A stretch of 64,000 nucleotides of DNA from Arenicola marina (GCA_964019135.1 OZ025263.1:24179639-24243638); one strand, 5' to 3'. Shown: positions 60,901-62,736, counted from the stretch's first letter. Notes: generated by a model from the letters alone, not told the origin. Numbers and translations: made by a program.

Positions 60901-62736
60901 GACGTCAATGTTGATTCAGTGGTCCCAGTGGTTGTTTCGCTAGACAAAGTGGTCCCTGATGTGGTCACAGCCGGGCTAGACGTCAGTGTTGATTCAGTGG
61001 TCCCAGTGGTTGTATCCGTAGACAAAGTGGTCCTTGATGTGGTCACAGCCGGGGTAGACGTCAGTGTTAATTCAGTGGTCCCAGTGGTTGTCTCGGTAGA
61101 CAAAGTGGTCCCTGATGTGGTCACAGCCGGTGTAGACGTCAGTGTTGATTCAGTGGTCCCAGTGGTTGTCTCGGTAGACAAAGTGGTCCCTGATGTGGTC
61201 ACAGCCGGGGTAGACGTCAGTGTTGATTCAGTGGTCCCAGTGGTTGTTTCGGAAGACAAAGTGGTCCCTGATGTGGTAACAGCCGGTGTAGACGTCAGTG
61301 TTGACTCAGTGGTCCCAGTGGTTGTTTCGGTAGACAAAGTGGTTCCTTTGGTGGAGGTTTCAGTGGTTCCTGAACTTGTCGTGCTAGTTACTGAGGTTTC
61401 TGCTGGGGTTGTGCTCACACTGGTGGCCGTCGTGGTACCTAACGCAATAAACGTCGGGTAATCACAAATGGAGCATTCTCACAAACGATATCGTAGGTTG
61501 AAATATATATCGTCACATTACAGTTGAATGTAAACAATCATGAGGCATCAATCAATTCATAATGTGGCTTCCATCCAGGGTCAAGGATAACATCAATCAG
61601 AACCCATATATTAACAAAACATGCAAAGTTGTTAGATGTGTGAATCGATCTCCTTACCTGGGCGACTGTGATTTGCATGCAAATATATGTACGGTGTGTT
61701 TGGGACAACAAAGTGAACATGGCCTGACTATACACATCGGCATGCAGCAAATACAAAACATTCAACAAGTAAATCATATATATAAAATGCACATAGGGAA
61801 AACAACTTACCTACTTAGAAGCCGCAAACGACATATTCCTTCTTACTACTCTTGTGAGACAGGTGATAAGCGCCTTATCAACCTGAACACCGTGCGGGCC
61901 ATTACATTGGGGTTAAAAGGCAAGATATTGTAGACAACCTACCTGTAGTTGTAGCCCCAAGCGTGCTAGCCGTAATTGTCGTAAACGTCTCCGTCGCTGC
62001 AAAGAAGGAGACGAATCTGTTATATCTGCTTGTGAGTTGACAGAGATAAACTGGCCTAGAGGAGGTGTCTTATGCACTATTACACCGGTTTAAAAAAGAC
62101 TTCAAAAGAATGAAAATTAGCTAATTTTTCATAGATCATGGCTACCCTGTTTAGAGAAAAACAAAAATCCATGCAAAACTGAGTGGCAGAGGTGGGAGTG
62201 TCTAGTTTTCTTCTATTTTGATACACAGTGTATTGACGTGATAGTGGAAATACACTTTAGGAAAAAACAAACGTTACACGCAGTCCACCAGGAAGTTTGC
62301 GTCAATGTACATTATGTGATTTGTGTGTATTGTGTGATCAACATGTCCATTGTTTGGTCTAGCTACATTATGTGATTTCTGTGTATGATGCGATATATGT
62401 ACACGTTTGATAATGATAGAAGTACATACACAAGGTATATTATTTGATATGTATGCACTGTATGATATATGTACGTCATGTGGTTTGTGTATGCATTGCA
62501 TGATATATCACGTATATTGCATTGTATAATTCATGTGATCTGCGTATAGTGTGAAGCTGCGTGATATGTCAAACTTGATATGTGATCTAAGGTTTCTGTT
62601 ATGCGCAAAGCTTAATCTTCATCATTATCTACACGGCCAACGGCCGCCCACTCCCAATCATGTCGCTTACTGGATTTCACCGTGGATGTTGCGCCAGTTA
62701 TAGTGGTGAACTCAGCGGTAGTGCTCTCGGTCGTCC
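3838..62736 (-). CDS. Giant MUC4-like mucin gene, 49 exons, partial at both ends
   Basis: This single gene fills the window. Its exons join in order with consistent phase and give about 7,570 codons. The order is PTS mucin repeats, five Ly6/uPAR-like Cys-rich domains, EGF, NIDO, AMOP, VWD (with GDPH), an Ig/cadherin-like segment, a CxC segment, EGF and calcium-binding EGF. NIDO-AMOP-VWD-EGF after a mucin region is the known layout of MUC4 and its invertebrate relatives, which are heavily O-glycosylated surface or secreted proteins forming protective glycan layers. The Ly6-like block between mucin and NIDO is not part of vertebrate MUC4. The rightmost exon has a phase-1 acceptor, so a signal-peptide exon must lie further 5'. 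The leftmost exon ends in a donor, so the C-terminus is outside the window. One exon (e18) has an in-frame TGA. Family assignment is strong; exact exon edges are inferred from GT/AG and phase. Confidence 0.85.
3958..4274 (-). other. Intron e48-e49, nothing recognised
   Basis: Apart from a run of ten G near 4184 I see no feature here. Confidence 0.6.
4275..4439 (-). CDS. Exon e48: EGF-like domain
   Basis: The 55-codon exon begins GDFCDTEVNGCLANPC and ends GCAAGFELLGGKKC, with several cysteines spaced as in an EGF domain that has a long loop (DADAAEHNSTGNAYTC) between the third and fourth. The acceptor CTCCAG and the donor GTATGT are both clear, phase 1-1. It follows the CxC segment as in MUC4-like proteins. 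Confidence 0.8.
4448..4668. repeat. 32-bp tandem repeat, about 7 copies
   Basis: The unit is like GCATCATGGCAGACCACACG then CCGCGTGAGATG. The array lies in the intron and ends less than 15 bp from the acceptor of exon e48. Confidence 0.9.
4821..4993 (-). CDS. Exon e47: CxC segment after the Ig-like domain
   Basis: The exon joins e46 in phase 2 to read FTGTDSKGARAVALITLVRM, then CPCSVNQGVCDY, and ends TYCDCFPAWEG. The hydrophobic strand followed by C-x-C...G-x-C resembles the segment linking the Ig-like and EGF parts in MUC4-like proteins. The family comparison is from memory. Donor GTGAGT, acceptor CTGCAG. Confidence 0.75.
5038..5157. mobile_element. Small foldback/MITE-like element
   Basis: The left arm (TTTCAC...AGTTTAGCC..GCTACG) is repeated in inverted orientation at the right arm (CGTAGTCGGCTAAACT...GTGAAA). 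The element is about 120 bp, non-coding, and sits in the intron between e46 and e47. No clear target-site duplication was found. Confidence 0.5.
5436..5649 (-). CDS. Exon e46: Ig/cadherin-like segment
   Basis: The translation begins NNDPPTIVGLTVLDVQLMVE, continues ATMVITANDPEGHTVTL, and ends NPTETF before the donor. The NxPP start and the A-N-D-P-E-G turn between beta strands are typical of cadherin- or He_PIG-like Ig folds found after VWD in invertebrate MUC4-like proteins. It enters at phase 1 and leaves at phase 2. Confidence 0.7.
5650..5995 (-). other. Intron e45-e46, nothing recognised
   Basis: AT-rich intronic sequence with no repeat or gene that I can support. Confidence 0.6.
5996..6250 (-). 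CDS. Exon e45: MUC4-type post-VWD region
   Basis: The junction codon makes W, giving WRIAPVDSLFYYPPGTDYF. Later come TLCESNLQCLYDLFVTGDPA and an acidic/amphipathic end. The W...DSLFYY...YF motif followed by two cysteines flanking a small helix is the usual sequence just after VWD in MUC4 and SUSD2-like proteins. Acceptor TTGCAG, donor GTGAGT. Confidence 0.8.
6438..6635 (-). CDS. Exon e44: VWD domain, C-terminal part
   Basis: The exon reads GVALILGAAPGQLHFRVLLT, then GLLGVFNNRTEDDLALPDGT and DRDIFADFGPQ. GLLG-x-(F/W)-N followed by D-D-x-x-L-P-D-G is the hallmark of the end of the MUC4-type VWD domain. Phase 1-1. Confidence 0.87.
6673..6890. repeat. 31-bp AT-rich tandem repeat, about 7 copies
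   Basis: The unit is like ATCATATAATTATTAAATTC then AGTTCATAAAA. It lies in the intron 38 bp upstream of exon e44. Confidence 0.9.
7221..8250. repeat. 25-bp GC-rich minisatellite, about 37 copies
   Basis: The unit is like GGCCAGCAGGGACCCAGCTT then GGGGC. A unique block of about 100 bp interrupts it near 7710-7810. It lies in the intron between e43 and e44 and begins about 15 bp after the donor of e43. It opens several overlapping frames with collagen-like G/P/Q-rich text, but the frame rotates with each unit. From 6891 to 7220 nothing is recognised. Confidence 0.95.
8266..8400 (-). CDS. Exon e43: VWD domain, middle part
   Basis: The exon reads GLEIIVDETQSFTDWFLNAA, continues DGDEMVAESMILRKDGAT and ends LYVAFQSG. 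It matches the beta-strand region between the VWD start and GLLG motif in MUC4-like proteins. Acceptor TTCCAG, donor GTGAGA, phase 1-1. Confidence 0.8.
8401..8736 (-). other. Intron e42-e43, nothing recognised
   Basis: AT-rich intronic sequence, no feature seen. Confidence 0.6.
8737..8991 (-). CDS. Exon e42: VWD domain start with GDPH motif
   Basis: The junction gives CDGFGDPHITTVDGLQYTFN, then GLGEYWLIKNQTFNLQGRA. This is the classic VWD start. The GDPH codons lie at 8969-8980; in MUC4 and several gel-forming mucins this site is cleaved autocatalytically between Asp and Pro. Cleavage here is inferred from the motif. Donor GTGGGT is slightly unusual. Phase 1-1. Confidence 0.9.
8992..9509 (-). 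other. Intron e41-e42, AT-rich tract
   Basis: The part at 9270-9490 is a low-complexity T/A tract, with no other feature. Confidence 0.6.
9510..9750 (-). CDS. Exon e41: end of AMOP and linker to VWD
   Basis: The exon begins RCCYEADTSPGATELYGTLR, where CCY is the closing motif of the AMOP domain. It continues through a Y-rich stretch (YNPIYYPELHQQEDIIPK) to DQCCELSDQCDLFYEVRP and VAPTT. The run of cysteines between AMOP and VWD is typical of MUC4-like proteins. Phase 0 in, phase 1 out. Confidence 0.85.
10056..10237. mobile_element. MITE with CAGGGGCGGATCCAG terminal inverted repeats
   Basis: The left end CAGGGGCGGATCCAGG is mirrored at the right by CTGGATCCGCCCCTG. The inside has homopolymeric G or C runs and GAGCCGAAATTTATACC. 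A relative in inverted orientation lies at 13100-13226. The terminal repeats are of the hAT-like type common in animal genomes. No perfect 8-bp target duplication is seen. It lies 18 bp downstream of the e40 donor. Confidence 0.7.
10256..10503 (-). CDS. Exon e40: NIDO end and AMOP domain
   Basis: The exon joins e39 to read GEAKIWVFQTSDVTCEE, then DTADYLCRVFYQDSRLDEIG and LPHCPCTWELAGLDARYQRD, and ends GEWAQ before the CCY of e41. The P-x-C-P-C-T motif and spaced cysteines identify AMOP, an extracellular adhesion-associated domain. Donor GTACGT. Confidence 0.85.
10504..10939 (-). other. Intron e39-e40, nothing recognised
   Basis: No repeat or gene that I can support. Confidence 0.6.
10940..11162 (-). 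CDS. Exon e39: NIDO domain, C-terminal strands
   Basis: The exon reads TATFQLVLMSDSSRSRSYMI, then FLYDELDLDPTYPAAQGYQI, and ends LDDPDSLGNTG. TFQ-x-VL...S-x-x-IFLYDEL-D matches the NIDO strands seen in nidogen, MUC4 and SUSD2-like proteins. Phase 0 in, 1 out. Confidence 0.85.
11163..11642 (-). other. Intron e38-e39, short TA-rich microsatellite
   Basis: A (TA)n/(TACA)n stretch lies near 11214-11255. Otherwise nothing is seen. Confidence 0.6.
11643..11822 (-). CDS. Exon e38: NIDO domain, middle
   Basis: The 60-codon exon reads VYRRFTPDQYKDAGTALVMQ, then RAIMDIRRTKGDDGFSPDEV and AVITWSNMVPFPF. The F-x-P-x-x-x-x-V-x-T-W pattern is characteristic of NIDO. Its 5' edge is the first of four copies of a 92-bp tandem duplication. 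Phase 0-0. Confidence 0.87.
11783..12148. repeat. 92-bp x 4 tandem duplication of an exon/intron junction
   Basis: Copies start near 11783, 11875, 11967 and 12059. Each contains the first ~40 nt of exon e38, its splice acceptor and ~50 bp of intron. Only the copy at 11783 continues into a full exon; the other three are partial exon ends inside the intron. Confidence 0.95.
12151..12315 (-). CDS. Exon e37: NIDO domain
   Basis: The exon reads ASINGYVNFLEEYVIYDPQL, then FPLDDTDKAMIAPFWMDFDT and ends GSEGILYHQ. I-A-P-F-W-x-D-x-D followed by G-x-I-x-Y-x-Q is a core NIDO signature. Phase 0-0. Donor GTAACC. Confidence 0.88.
12592..12728 (-). CDS. Exon e36: start of NIDO domain
   Basis: The exon reads VRTSGLYPYGLGARDQSLTN, then SDDGFSAPIWMEYGFLFGCV. 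LYPYG...D...D-D-G..PI....FLFG is the standard NIDO N-terminal pattern. Acceptor TTTAACAG, donor GTGAGT. Phase 1 in, 0 out. Confidence 0.87.
13100..13226. mobile_element. MITE related to the 10056 element, inverted
   Basis: The right end CCTGGATCCGTCCCTG is a variant of the same terminal repeat. Read in reverse complement, the inside (GGCCGAAATCTGTACC, CCTATCCAACATATCTGGAT) aligns with the 10056 element. The left terminus is degenerate. It starts 34 bp after the e35 donor. Confidence 0.65.
13261..13368 (-). CDS. Exon e35: EGF domain before NIDO
   Basis: The exon reads DWCASQPCQGLANCTNMVNT, then YYCSCPVGFTGPNCQMG. All six cysteines and the C-x-C-P-x-G-F/Y-x-G-x-x-C end are present. It is a non-calcium-binding EGF: the DxD start is replaced by IDW. 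Phase 1-1. Confidence 0.9.
13589..13615 (-). CDS. Exon e34: 27-nt microexon
   Basis: After TTCAG the 27 bases encode ANGTAPGPI and end before GTGAGA. It fits phase 1 on both sides: e33 ends on the first base of A, and the last base plus AT of e35 makes D. Without it e33 still joins e35 in frame, so it may be alternative. Confidence 0.6.
   Translation of the reverse strand, partial: PMVQLLAR
13924..14080 (-). CDS. Exon e33: Ly6-like domain 5, second half
   Basis: The exon reads SRCKHEVVRDGSGALSSVSR, then LCVEESECELGQYCEDIF and ends CDTCFNPYC. C...R-D-G...R-x-C...C...C..C matches the second exon of the other four domains, with a divergent RDG in place of KRG. Its acceptor and first ~30 nt are copied in the tandem array at 14054-14580. 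Confidence 0.75.
14054..14580. repeat. 52-62-bp tandem array of an exon start and acceptor, about 9 copies
   Basis: Each copy includes CATGCTTGCACCGCGACTGA, the reverse complement of the e33 acceptor and exon start, plus TATCAAACGA intron sequence. Two length classes occur, with and without an ~10-bp AAACCCCCAG block. Only the first copy extends into a full exon. The rest of the intron to 14932 is AT-rich with no feature. Confidence 0.93.
14933..15051 (-). CDS. Exon e32: Ly6-like domain 5, first half
   Basis: The exon reads DPNSVCQADTQYGYCPVCIK, then SESWSKCDEVAVDVPCNNPN. The C-P-V-C....W..C.......C pattern matches the first exon of the other domains. Phase 1 in, 0 out, as in each of them. 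Confidence 0.75.
15052..15580 (-). other. Intron e31-e32, nothing recognised
   Basis: No repeat or gene that I can support. Confidence 0.55.
15581..15776 (-). CDS. Exon e31: Ly6-like domain 4, second half
   Basis: The exon reads AVCQEEQLLDKRGTPIYFKR, then YCAKTVDCVFNSSSTQDNK and VCIPWDYGADADGTRCEQC, ending SSPVCAG. It is a close duplicate of e29, also at the nucleotide level. It enters at phase 0 and uses donor GTCAGT. Confidence 0.78.
16262..16610. repeat. Degenerate GACGTCATCGAAT repeat rich in TGACGTCA
   Basis: Short units of 13-16 bp based on TGACGTCATCGAA and GATGACGACATAGATAACGT fill the 3' part of the intron next to the e30 donor. Several perfect TGACGTCA palindromes (the CRE core) are present, most simply as a by-product of the repeat. 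Confidence 0.85.
16628..16734 (-). CDS. Exon e30: Ly6-like domain 4, first half
   Basis: The exon reads EPDCTSPAVPSCYVCDSTSP, then TMCDLHAVVQSCAGVR. The C-x-V-C....C........SC spacing matches e28, its paralogue. Phase 1 in, 0 out; donor GTGAGT. Confidence 0.77.
16735..17388 (-). other. Intron e29-e30 with G and C homopolymers
   Basis: A run of about 14 G at 16978 and C-runs near 17168 and 17198 stand out. Otherwise nothing is recognised. Confidence 0.6.
17389..17584 (-). CDS. Exon e29: Ly6-like domain 3, second half
   Basis: The exon reads VVCLEEELTDKRGTYIYYTR, then YCAEVPNCVFNGTSTQDNE and VCIPWDYGDDADGTRCEKC, ending DSPFCTG. It is the same length (196 nt) as e31 and shares acceptor and donor context, so domains 3 and 4 are a recent tandem duplication. 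Confidence 0.8.
17585..18688 (-). other. Intron e28-e29, left part, nothing recognised
   Basis: No supported gene or repeat. A 79-codon + strand frame near 18043 begins with a hydrophobic stretch but has no supporting context. Confidence 0.5.
18689..19050. mobile_element. Foldback MITE with arms of about 85 bp
   Basis: The left arm starts CAGGGGCCCGTATTCATAAT and continues CGCCACTTAGGCTACGCCAC. The right arm is its inverted, slightly diverged copy ending GTGGCGATCATGAATGCGAC. Both arms contain AGATTTGTCGAGCGA. The element is non-coding and about 360 bp. It ends about 15 bp from the e28 donor. Confidence 0.75.
19067..19179 (-). CDS. Exon e28: Ly6-like domain 3, first half
   Basis: The exon reads EPGGDCPGESLPGCNVCNST, then SPAACEASAVVQSCAGGD. 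It is a paralogue of e30 (STSP...C...AVVQSCAG). Donor GTAAGT, phase 1 in, 0 out. Confidence 0.78.
19262..19945. repeat. 28-bp minisatellite, about 24 copies
   Basis: The unit is like ATGAACGCGGCCAAGTATCG then ATACCTGG. It lies in the intron upstream of e28. Because 28 is not a multiple of three, its long open frames cycle through three translations of the same unit. Confidence 0.96.
20166..20349 (-). CDS. Exon e27: Ly6-like domain 2, second half
   Basis: The exon reads SFCIERDLRNKRGSVIEVVR, then ECVSKSACSNNGSDIYTE and ends CETCTPTQDCAG. The C....NKRG......R-x-C....C pattern is shared with the other second halves. Phase 0 in, 1 out. Confidence 0.78.
20350..20711 (-). other. Intron e26-e27, nothing recognised
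   Basis: AT-rich, no feature seen. Confidence 0.55.
20712..20833 (-). CDS. Exon e26: Ly6-like domain 2, first half
   Basis: The exon reads RVIRPVCPSGQELACPVCTS, then NRGWDECNANSVLRSCGNTS. C-P-V-C.....W-x-x-C........SC is close to the N-terminal half of Ly6/uPAR domains. Donor GTACAG is weak. Confidence 0.75.
21000..21197. repeat. About 68-bp x 3 duplication that includes a splice donor
   Basis: Three copies of CCGCTATACTGCTGTAGAAT plus AATACCCAGGCTACT lie directly after exon e25. The last copy carries the real donor region (GCTACTTAC). The other two have lost it (GCTACTAAT). Confidence 0.85.
21199..21367 (-). CDS. Exon e25: Ly6-like domain 1, second half
   Basis: The exon reads YVCQHVEWINKRGVVFNVSR, then QCVPSNDCLNLAGGTAGSC and ends ICYNCTCD. 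It has the NKRG and R-x-C landmarks of the other domains. Acceptor CCCGCAG, donor GTAAGT. Confidence 0.78.
21395..21596. repeat. 35-bp tandem repeat, about 6 copies
   Basis: The unit is like AGATGTGACATCTGGGGCAG then GGCATTTAAGTATAT. It lies in the intron between e24 and e25. Confidence 0.92.
21632..21714 (-). CDS. Exon e24: Ly6-like domain 1, first half
   Basis: The exon reads PCPCVVCSGEDTWLQCATNG, then VEVQCEDG. It is the first exon after the mucin block and carries C-V-V-C.....W..C. Acceptor TCAACAG, donor GTAAGT. Confidence 0.72.
21967..23073 (-). CDS. Exon e23: mucin exon, 17-residue units
   Basis: This encodes 369 codons of Thr/Ser-rich sequence with no Cys. It opens with three ETTPPETTQTVT-type units. 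The centre repeats a 17-residue (51-nt) unit like TTSTGQTVTETTATVPP about a dozen times, and a poly-Thr tail precedes the Cys-rich domains. It would be densely O-glycosylated. Phase 1-1; donor GTAAGT. Confidence 0.85.
23074..24790. repeat. Intron e22-e23 with a 30-bp minisatellite (23675-24520)
   Basis: The unit is like CTGCCTACTTACCATGCCCC then TAATATCATA, about 28 copies, with alternating subtypes. Because 30 is a multiple of three it opens a long + strand frame of 10-residue repeats (ILPTYHAPNI). The remainder is AT-rich. Confidence 0.92.
24791..25672 (-). CDS. Exon e22: mucin exon, 17-residue units
   Basis: This encodes 294 codons. It begins STSEETTATITFTESTVPES and then repeats units such as TTATVPASSTSGATATE. 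GC content is higher than in neighbouring mucin exons. Acceptor GTTCAG, donor GTACCG (weak), phase 1-1. Confidence 0.83.
25673..27005 (-). other. Intron e21-e22, nothing recognised
   Basis: AT-rich with a short C-run near 26168. No gene or repeat that I can support. Confidence 0.55.
27006..28448 (-). CDS. Exon e21: mucin exon, 26-residue units
   Basis: This encodes 481 codons built from about 16 units of 26 residues (78 nt), for example TETTPTETTQTVTETEGSTT plus EQTTSI, with local three-fold repeats of TEQTTSI. It starts EESTAATVPESTVINTVSQT and ends DGTQPFSG. The acceptor GACGATAG lacks a strong pyrimidine tract. Donor GTAAGT. Confidence 0.83.
28449..29777. repeat. Intron e20-e21 with a degenerate ~59-bp repeat (28890-29300)
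   Basis: About seven decayed copies of a unit containing GAACTATACTGTAA, ACTGTGATATTGGGTATT and AACCAGTTA. The rest is AT-rich with nothing recognised. Confidence 0.75.
29778..30506 (-). CDS. Exon e20: mucin exon, irregular STxxEST repeats
   Basis: This encodes 243 codons starting AKITAFTETTAGVTSTVEET. The middle has short TEST(I/V) runs and the end is ESTRLTETGTPSESSLAVTT. The 3' half is shared with e19 and e18, so these three exons are tandem paralogues. Phase 1-1; donor GTAAGC. Confidence 0.83.
30747..30806 (-). pseudogene. Truncated copy of the e20 start (possible 60-nt exon)
   Basis: The copy has the same acceptor and first ~18 codons as e20 (AKITAFTETTAGVTSTVEET), then departs. A GTGAAC follows in phase 1, which would make a 60-nt, in-frame mini-exon. 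It lies within a locally duplicated block: the segment GCCGAGCGGGTTGGCCGGGT occurs at 30622 and again at 31001. It may be an inert fragment or a weak alternative exon. Confidence 0.5.
31188..31976 (-). CDS. Exon e19: mucin exon, paralogue of e20
   Basis: This encodes 263 codons starting ETSVATETVSAVTTISGETT and ending SETTDFAVTDQTSTG. The 3' half is closely similar to e20 and e18. Phase 1-1, donor GTAAGC. Confidence 0.83.
31977..32389 (-). other. Intron e18-e19, nothing recognised
   Basis: No feature I can support. Confidence 0.55.
32390..33763 (-). CDS. Exon e18: mucin exon with an in-frame TGA
   Basis: The 458-codon frame starts ETPAITEQTSGEATLSG, carries about 20 units of 14 residues (TTPLETTVETTQTE), and ends with the ESTRLTETGTPSE segment shared with e19 and e20. 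At 33114-33116 one unit reads TGA where sister units read CGA, so an otherwise continuous frame is cut. Acceptor TTGCCAG, donor GTAAGC. Being phase 1-1, the exon could be skipped. Confidence 0.8.
33975..34325. repeat. About 35-bp tandem repeat, 8-9 copies
   Basis: The unit is like TAAGACGGTCTATTGTTGGC then GATGACGTAACAAGG, more degenerate at its left end. Confidence 0.88.
34480..35035 (-). pseudogene. Decayed mucin exon, paralogue of e18-e20
   Basis: Read on the minus strand this shares CTCTGCTGTCTGA-type sequence with the 3' ends of e18-e20 and then has about four copies of an ~90-bp unit with AGCGCTGACAGCACC, reminiscent of the SAEST units. Frames are broken and no good exon edges are visible. 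Confidence 0.5.
35036..35465 (-). other. Intron e17-e18, G-rich run and unassigned sequence
   Basis: A run of G interrupted by single bases lies at 35128-35153. Otherwise nothing is recognised. Confidence 0.5.
35466..36430. repeat. About 19-bp degenerate tandem repeat, about 50 copies
   Basis: The unit is like GATCAGTAGCTGTAGATGT, with variants GATCAGTAATTGTTGATGT and GAGATCGGTAGTTGTCGAT grading along the array. Confidence 0.93.
36431..37939 (-). other. Intron e17-e18, right part, nothing recognised
   Basis: One G-run lies near 37107. No supported gene. Confidence 0.5.
37940..37990 (-). CDS. Exon e17: 51-nt mucin mini-exon
   Basis: After GTCACAG it encodes TETSPTAQDTTVSQTTG and ends before GTTAGT. 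It is T/S-rich, phase 1-1. Short and alone, so less certain than the large exons. Confidence 0.55.
38614..38826. mobile_element. MITE-like element with CCTGGATCCGCCACTG end
   Basis: The right end is the standard terminal repeat (CAGTGGCGGATCCAGG in reverse complement). The left end (CAGTGACAGTTCCAGG) is a degenerate match. It contains two long G-runs. Flanks ACGAACAC and CACGCACC are only a rough target duplication. It ends 52 bp from the e16 donor. Confidence 0.55.
38878..38955 (-). CDS. Exon e16: 78-nt mucin mini-exon
   Basis: It encodes VQTTTPITTETESTVTASAT then TGTTTDG. The length equals one 26-residue mucin unit. Acceptor TTATCAG, donor GTGAGT, phase 1-1. Confidence 0.72.
39439..39516 (-). 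CDS. Exon e15: 78-nt mucin mini-exon, duplicate of e16
   Basis: It encodes VQTTTPITTETESTVSASAT then TDTTTDG, differing from e16 by two residues. The same splice sites are kept in both copies, which suggests that both are in use. Confidence 0.72.
39517..40353 (-). other. Intron e14-e15
   Basis: Left of the 561-bp duplication (39986-40353) nothing is recognised. Confidence 0.5.
40354..42768 (-). CDS. Exon e14: 2.4-kb mucin exon, 26-residue units
   Basis: This encodes 805 codons, the largest exon. It starts GLELSETTSSPASTSGTTLY and then carries about 28 units of 26 residues (TTSGTTLSTETTTGTT then ESTVTETTGV, or TDL/TDV). It ends in a unique stretch with PTDVTSSSLAPTSTLSTGIF. Repeats are nearly identical in DNA. 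Acceptor TTTGCAG, donor GTAAGT, phase 1-1. Confidence 0.85.
42769..43162 (-). other. Intron e13-e14, duplicated at 45041-45436
   Basis: The two introns are nearly identical (for example CCTATATTAGTCTTGCCTTA in both), marking a recent exon-plus-intron duplication. Confidence 0.85.
43163..45040 (-). CDS. Exon e13: mucin exon, paralogue of e14
   Basis: This encodes 626 codons starting GLELSETTSSPASTSETALS, about 22 units of 26 residues, and ends with PTDVTSSSIAPTSTLSTDIF. Splice sites are the same as e14. It also has two adjacent copies of TTLSTVTTTG. Confidence 0.85.
45437..46939 (-). CDS. Exon e12: mucin exon, paralogue of e13
   Basis: This encodes 501 codons of the same 26-residue unit and the same 3' end as e13. 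Its 5' end is different: the unique GLELSETT start is missing and the likely acceptor ACCACAG falls inside a repeat unit. This suggests a duplication whose breakpoint lay in the repeat. The 5' edge is less certain. Confidence 0.78.
46940..48133 (-). other. Intron e11-e12, nothing recognised
   Basis: No supported repeat or gene. Confidence 0.55.
48134..48340 (-). CDS. Exon e11: 207-nt mucin exon
   Basis: This encodes ETTSVKETSSTISSLPSTSG, then one divergent unit (TTPATTETTLTETTGVTTSP), and ends SVKPTTTVAETATG. It looks like a mucin exon with only one repeat unit. Phase 1-1, donor GTAAGT. Confidence 0.75.
48341..48959 (-). other. Intron e10-e11; part homologous to 52290-52640
   Basis: From about 48590 on, sequence such as GGGAGCAAAGAGAGAGATAG recurs beside exon e8, showing that mini-exon and intron were duplicated together. 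Confidence 0.7.
48960..49028 (-). CDS. Exon e10: 69-nt mucin mini-exon
   Basis: It encodes EVPTSTTSPITTETETTI then TVSQTG. It belongs to a mini-exon family sharing SPITTxTETTxTxSQTG and an unusual GTCAGC donor. Phase 1-1. Confidence 0.68.
49029..51157 (-). other. Intron e9-e10, 2.1 kb, nothing recognised
   Basis: No supported gene or clear repeat. Perhaps an old transposon, but I cannot name one. Confidence 0.5.
51158..52156 (-). CDS. Exon e9: mucin exon, 26-residue units
   Basis: This encodes 333 codons starting VPTSTTATTSRETTATTTSG, with about 11 units, several carrying an extra residue (TTTAPTTESTVTETTVV). Its acceptor and first codons match those of mini-exon e8. Donor GTAAGT. Confidence 0.83.
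52641..52742 (-). CDS. Exon e8: 102-nt mucin mini-exon
   Basis: It encodes VPTTTTATTSVETTPTTTRP then ITTETESTITASETG. The 5' half matches the start of e9 and the 3' half matches e10 and e7. Acceptor AACCTGCAG, donor GTCAGC. Confidence 0.7.
52743..53409 (-). other. Intron e7-e8, nothing recognised
   Basis: No feature I can support. Confidence 0.5.
53410..53481 (-). CDS. Exon e7: 72-nt mucin mini-exon
   Basis: It encodes GSTAVSTTSPITTATETTIT then ASQTG. Acceptor ATTTTAG, donor GTCAGT, phase 1-1. Confidence 0.68.
53482..54788 (-). other. Intron e6-e7, nothing recognised
   Basis: A weak ~125-bp direct repeat (GATGACATGATAACACAATG at about 54400-54500) is seen. No gene. Confidence 0.5.
54789..56042 (-). 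CDS. Exon e6: mucin exon, 26-residue units
   Basis: This encodes 418 codons starting VPTTETSTTITTETSTGTTE, then about 15 nearly identical units, ending TSETFVSSTSGETTG. Acceptor CACCACAG, donor GTAAGG. Confidence 0.84.
56325..56393 (-). CDS. Exon e5: 69-nt mucin mini-exon
   Basis: It encodes TSEVTTSPITTATETTVT then ASQSG, of the same mini-exon family with donor GTCAGC. Acceptor ATCTTAG. Confidence 0.68.
56394..57767. repeat. Intron e4-e5 with degenerate ~60-bp repeats (56780-57280)
   Basis: Decayed copies with GTGACGTCATGTAGATCTA and TTGATCT motifs spaced about 55-65 bp. No gene. Confidence 0.6.
57768..59162 (-). CDS. Exon e4: mucin exon, mixed 26-residue units
   Basis: This encodes 465 codons starting GTSTEKSTSTTASSASAITT. 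It mixes the ESTVTETTGV unit with the ESTLTSTPAATTSG unit seen in e3, and a block of several units occurs twice. Donor GTGAGG; acceptor GTCAACAG. Phase 1-1. Confidence 0.84.
59630..61438 (-). CDS. Exon e3: mucin exon, STPAV 26-residue units
   Basis: This encodes 603 codons starting GTTTATSVSTTPAETSVTST, then about 21 units of TTTGTTESTLTSTPAVTTSG plus TTLSTE, ending FTTVTGPTSTETSQETTSTA. The 3' end is related to those of e12-e14. Donor GTAAGT. Confidence 0.85.
61943..61996 (-). CDS. Exon e2: 54-nt mucin mini-exon
   Basis: It encodes TETFTTITASTLGATTTG. Acceptor TTTGCAG is strong and donor GTAGGT fair. Phase 1-1. Confidence 0.65.
61997..62670. other. Intron e1-e2; weak TGTGTATGATGTGAT repeats at 62290-62560
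   Basis: Degenerate short repeats based on ATTATGTGATTTGTGTGTAT. Nothing else is seen. Confidence 0.55.
62671..62736 (-). CDS. Exon e1: 66-nt mucin mini-exon, most 5' exon found
   Basis: It encodes GTTESTTAEFTTITGATSTV then KS, with donor GTAAGC in phase 1. An alternative donor (GTGAAA) a little earlier would break the phase. The acceptor CATACAG is acceptable. More 5' exons must exist. Confidence 0.58.

Noticed and set aside
40362..61461. Long + strand reading frames (up to 659 codons) of V/D/S/P repeats such as VVSVTVDSVVPVV
   Set aside because: They are antisense to the mucin exons. The repeat unit is a multiple of three and made of ACN, GAR and TCN codons whose reverse complements contain no stops. 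They have no splice-site agreement.
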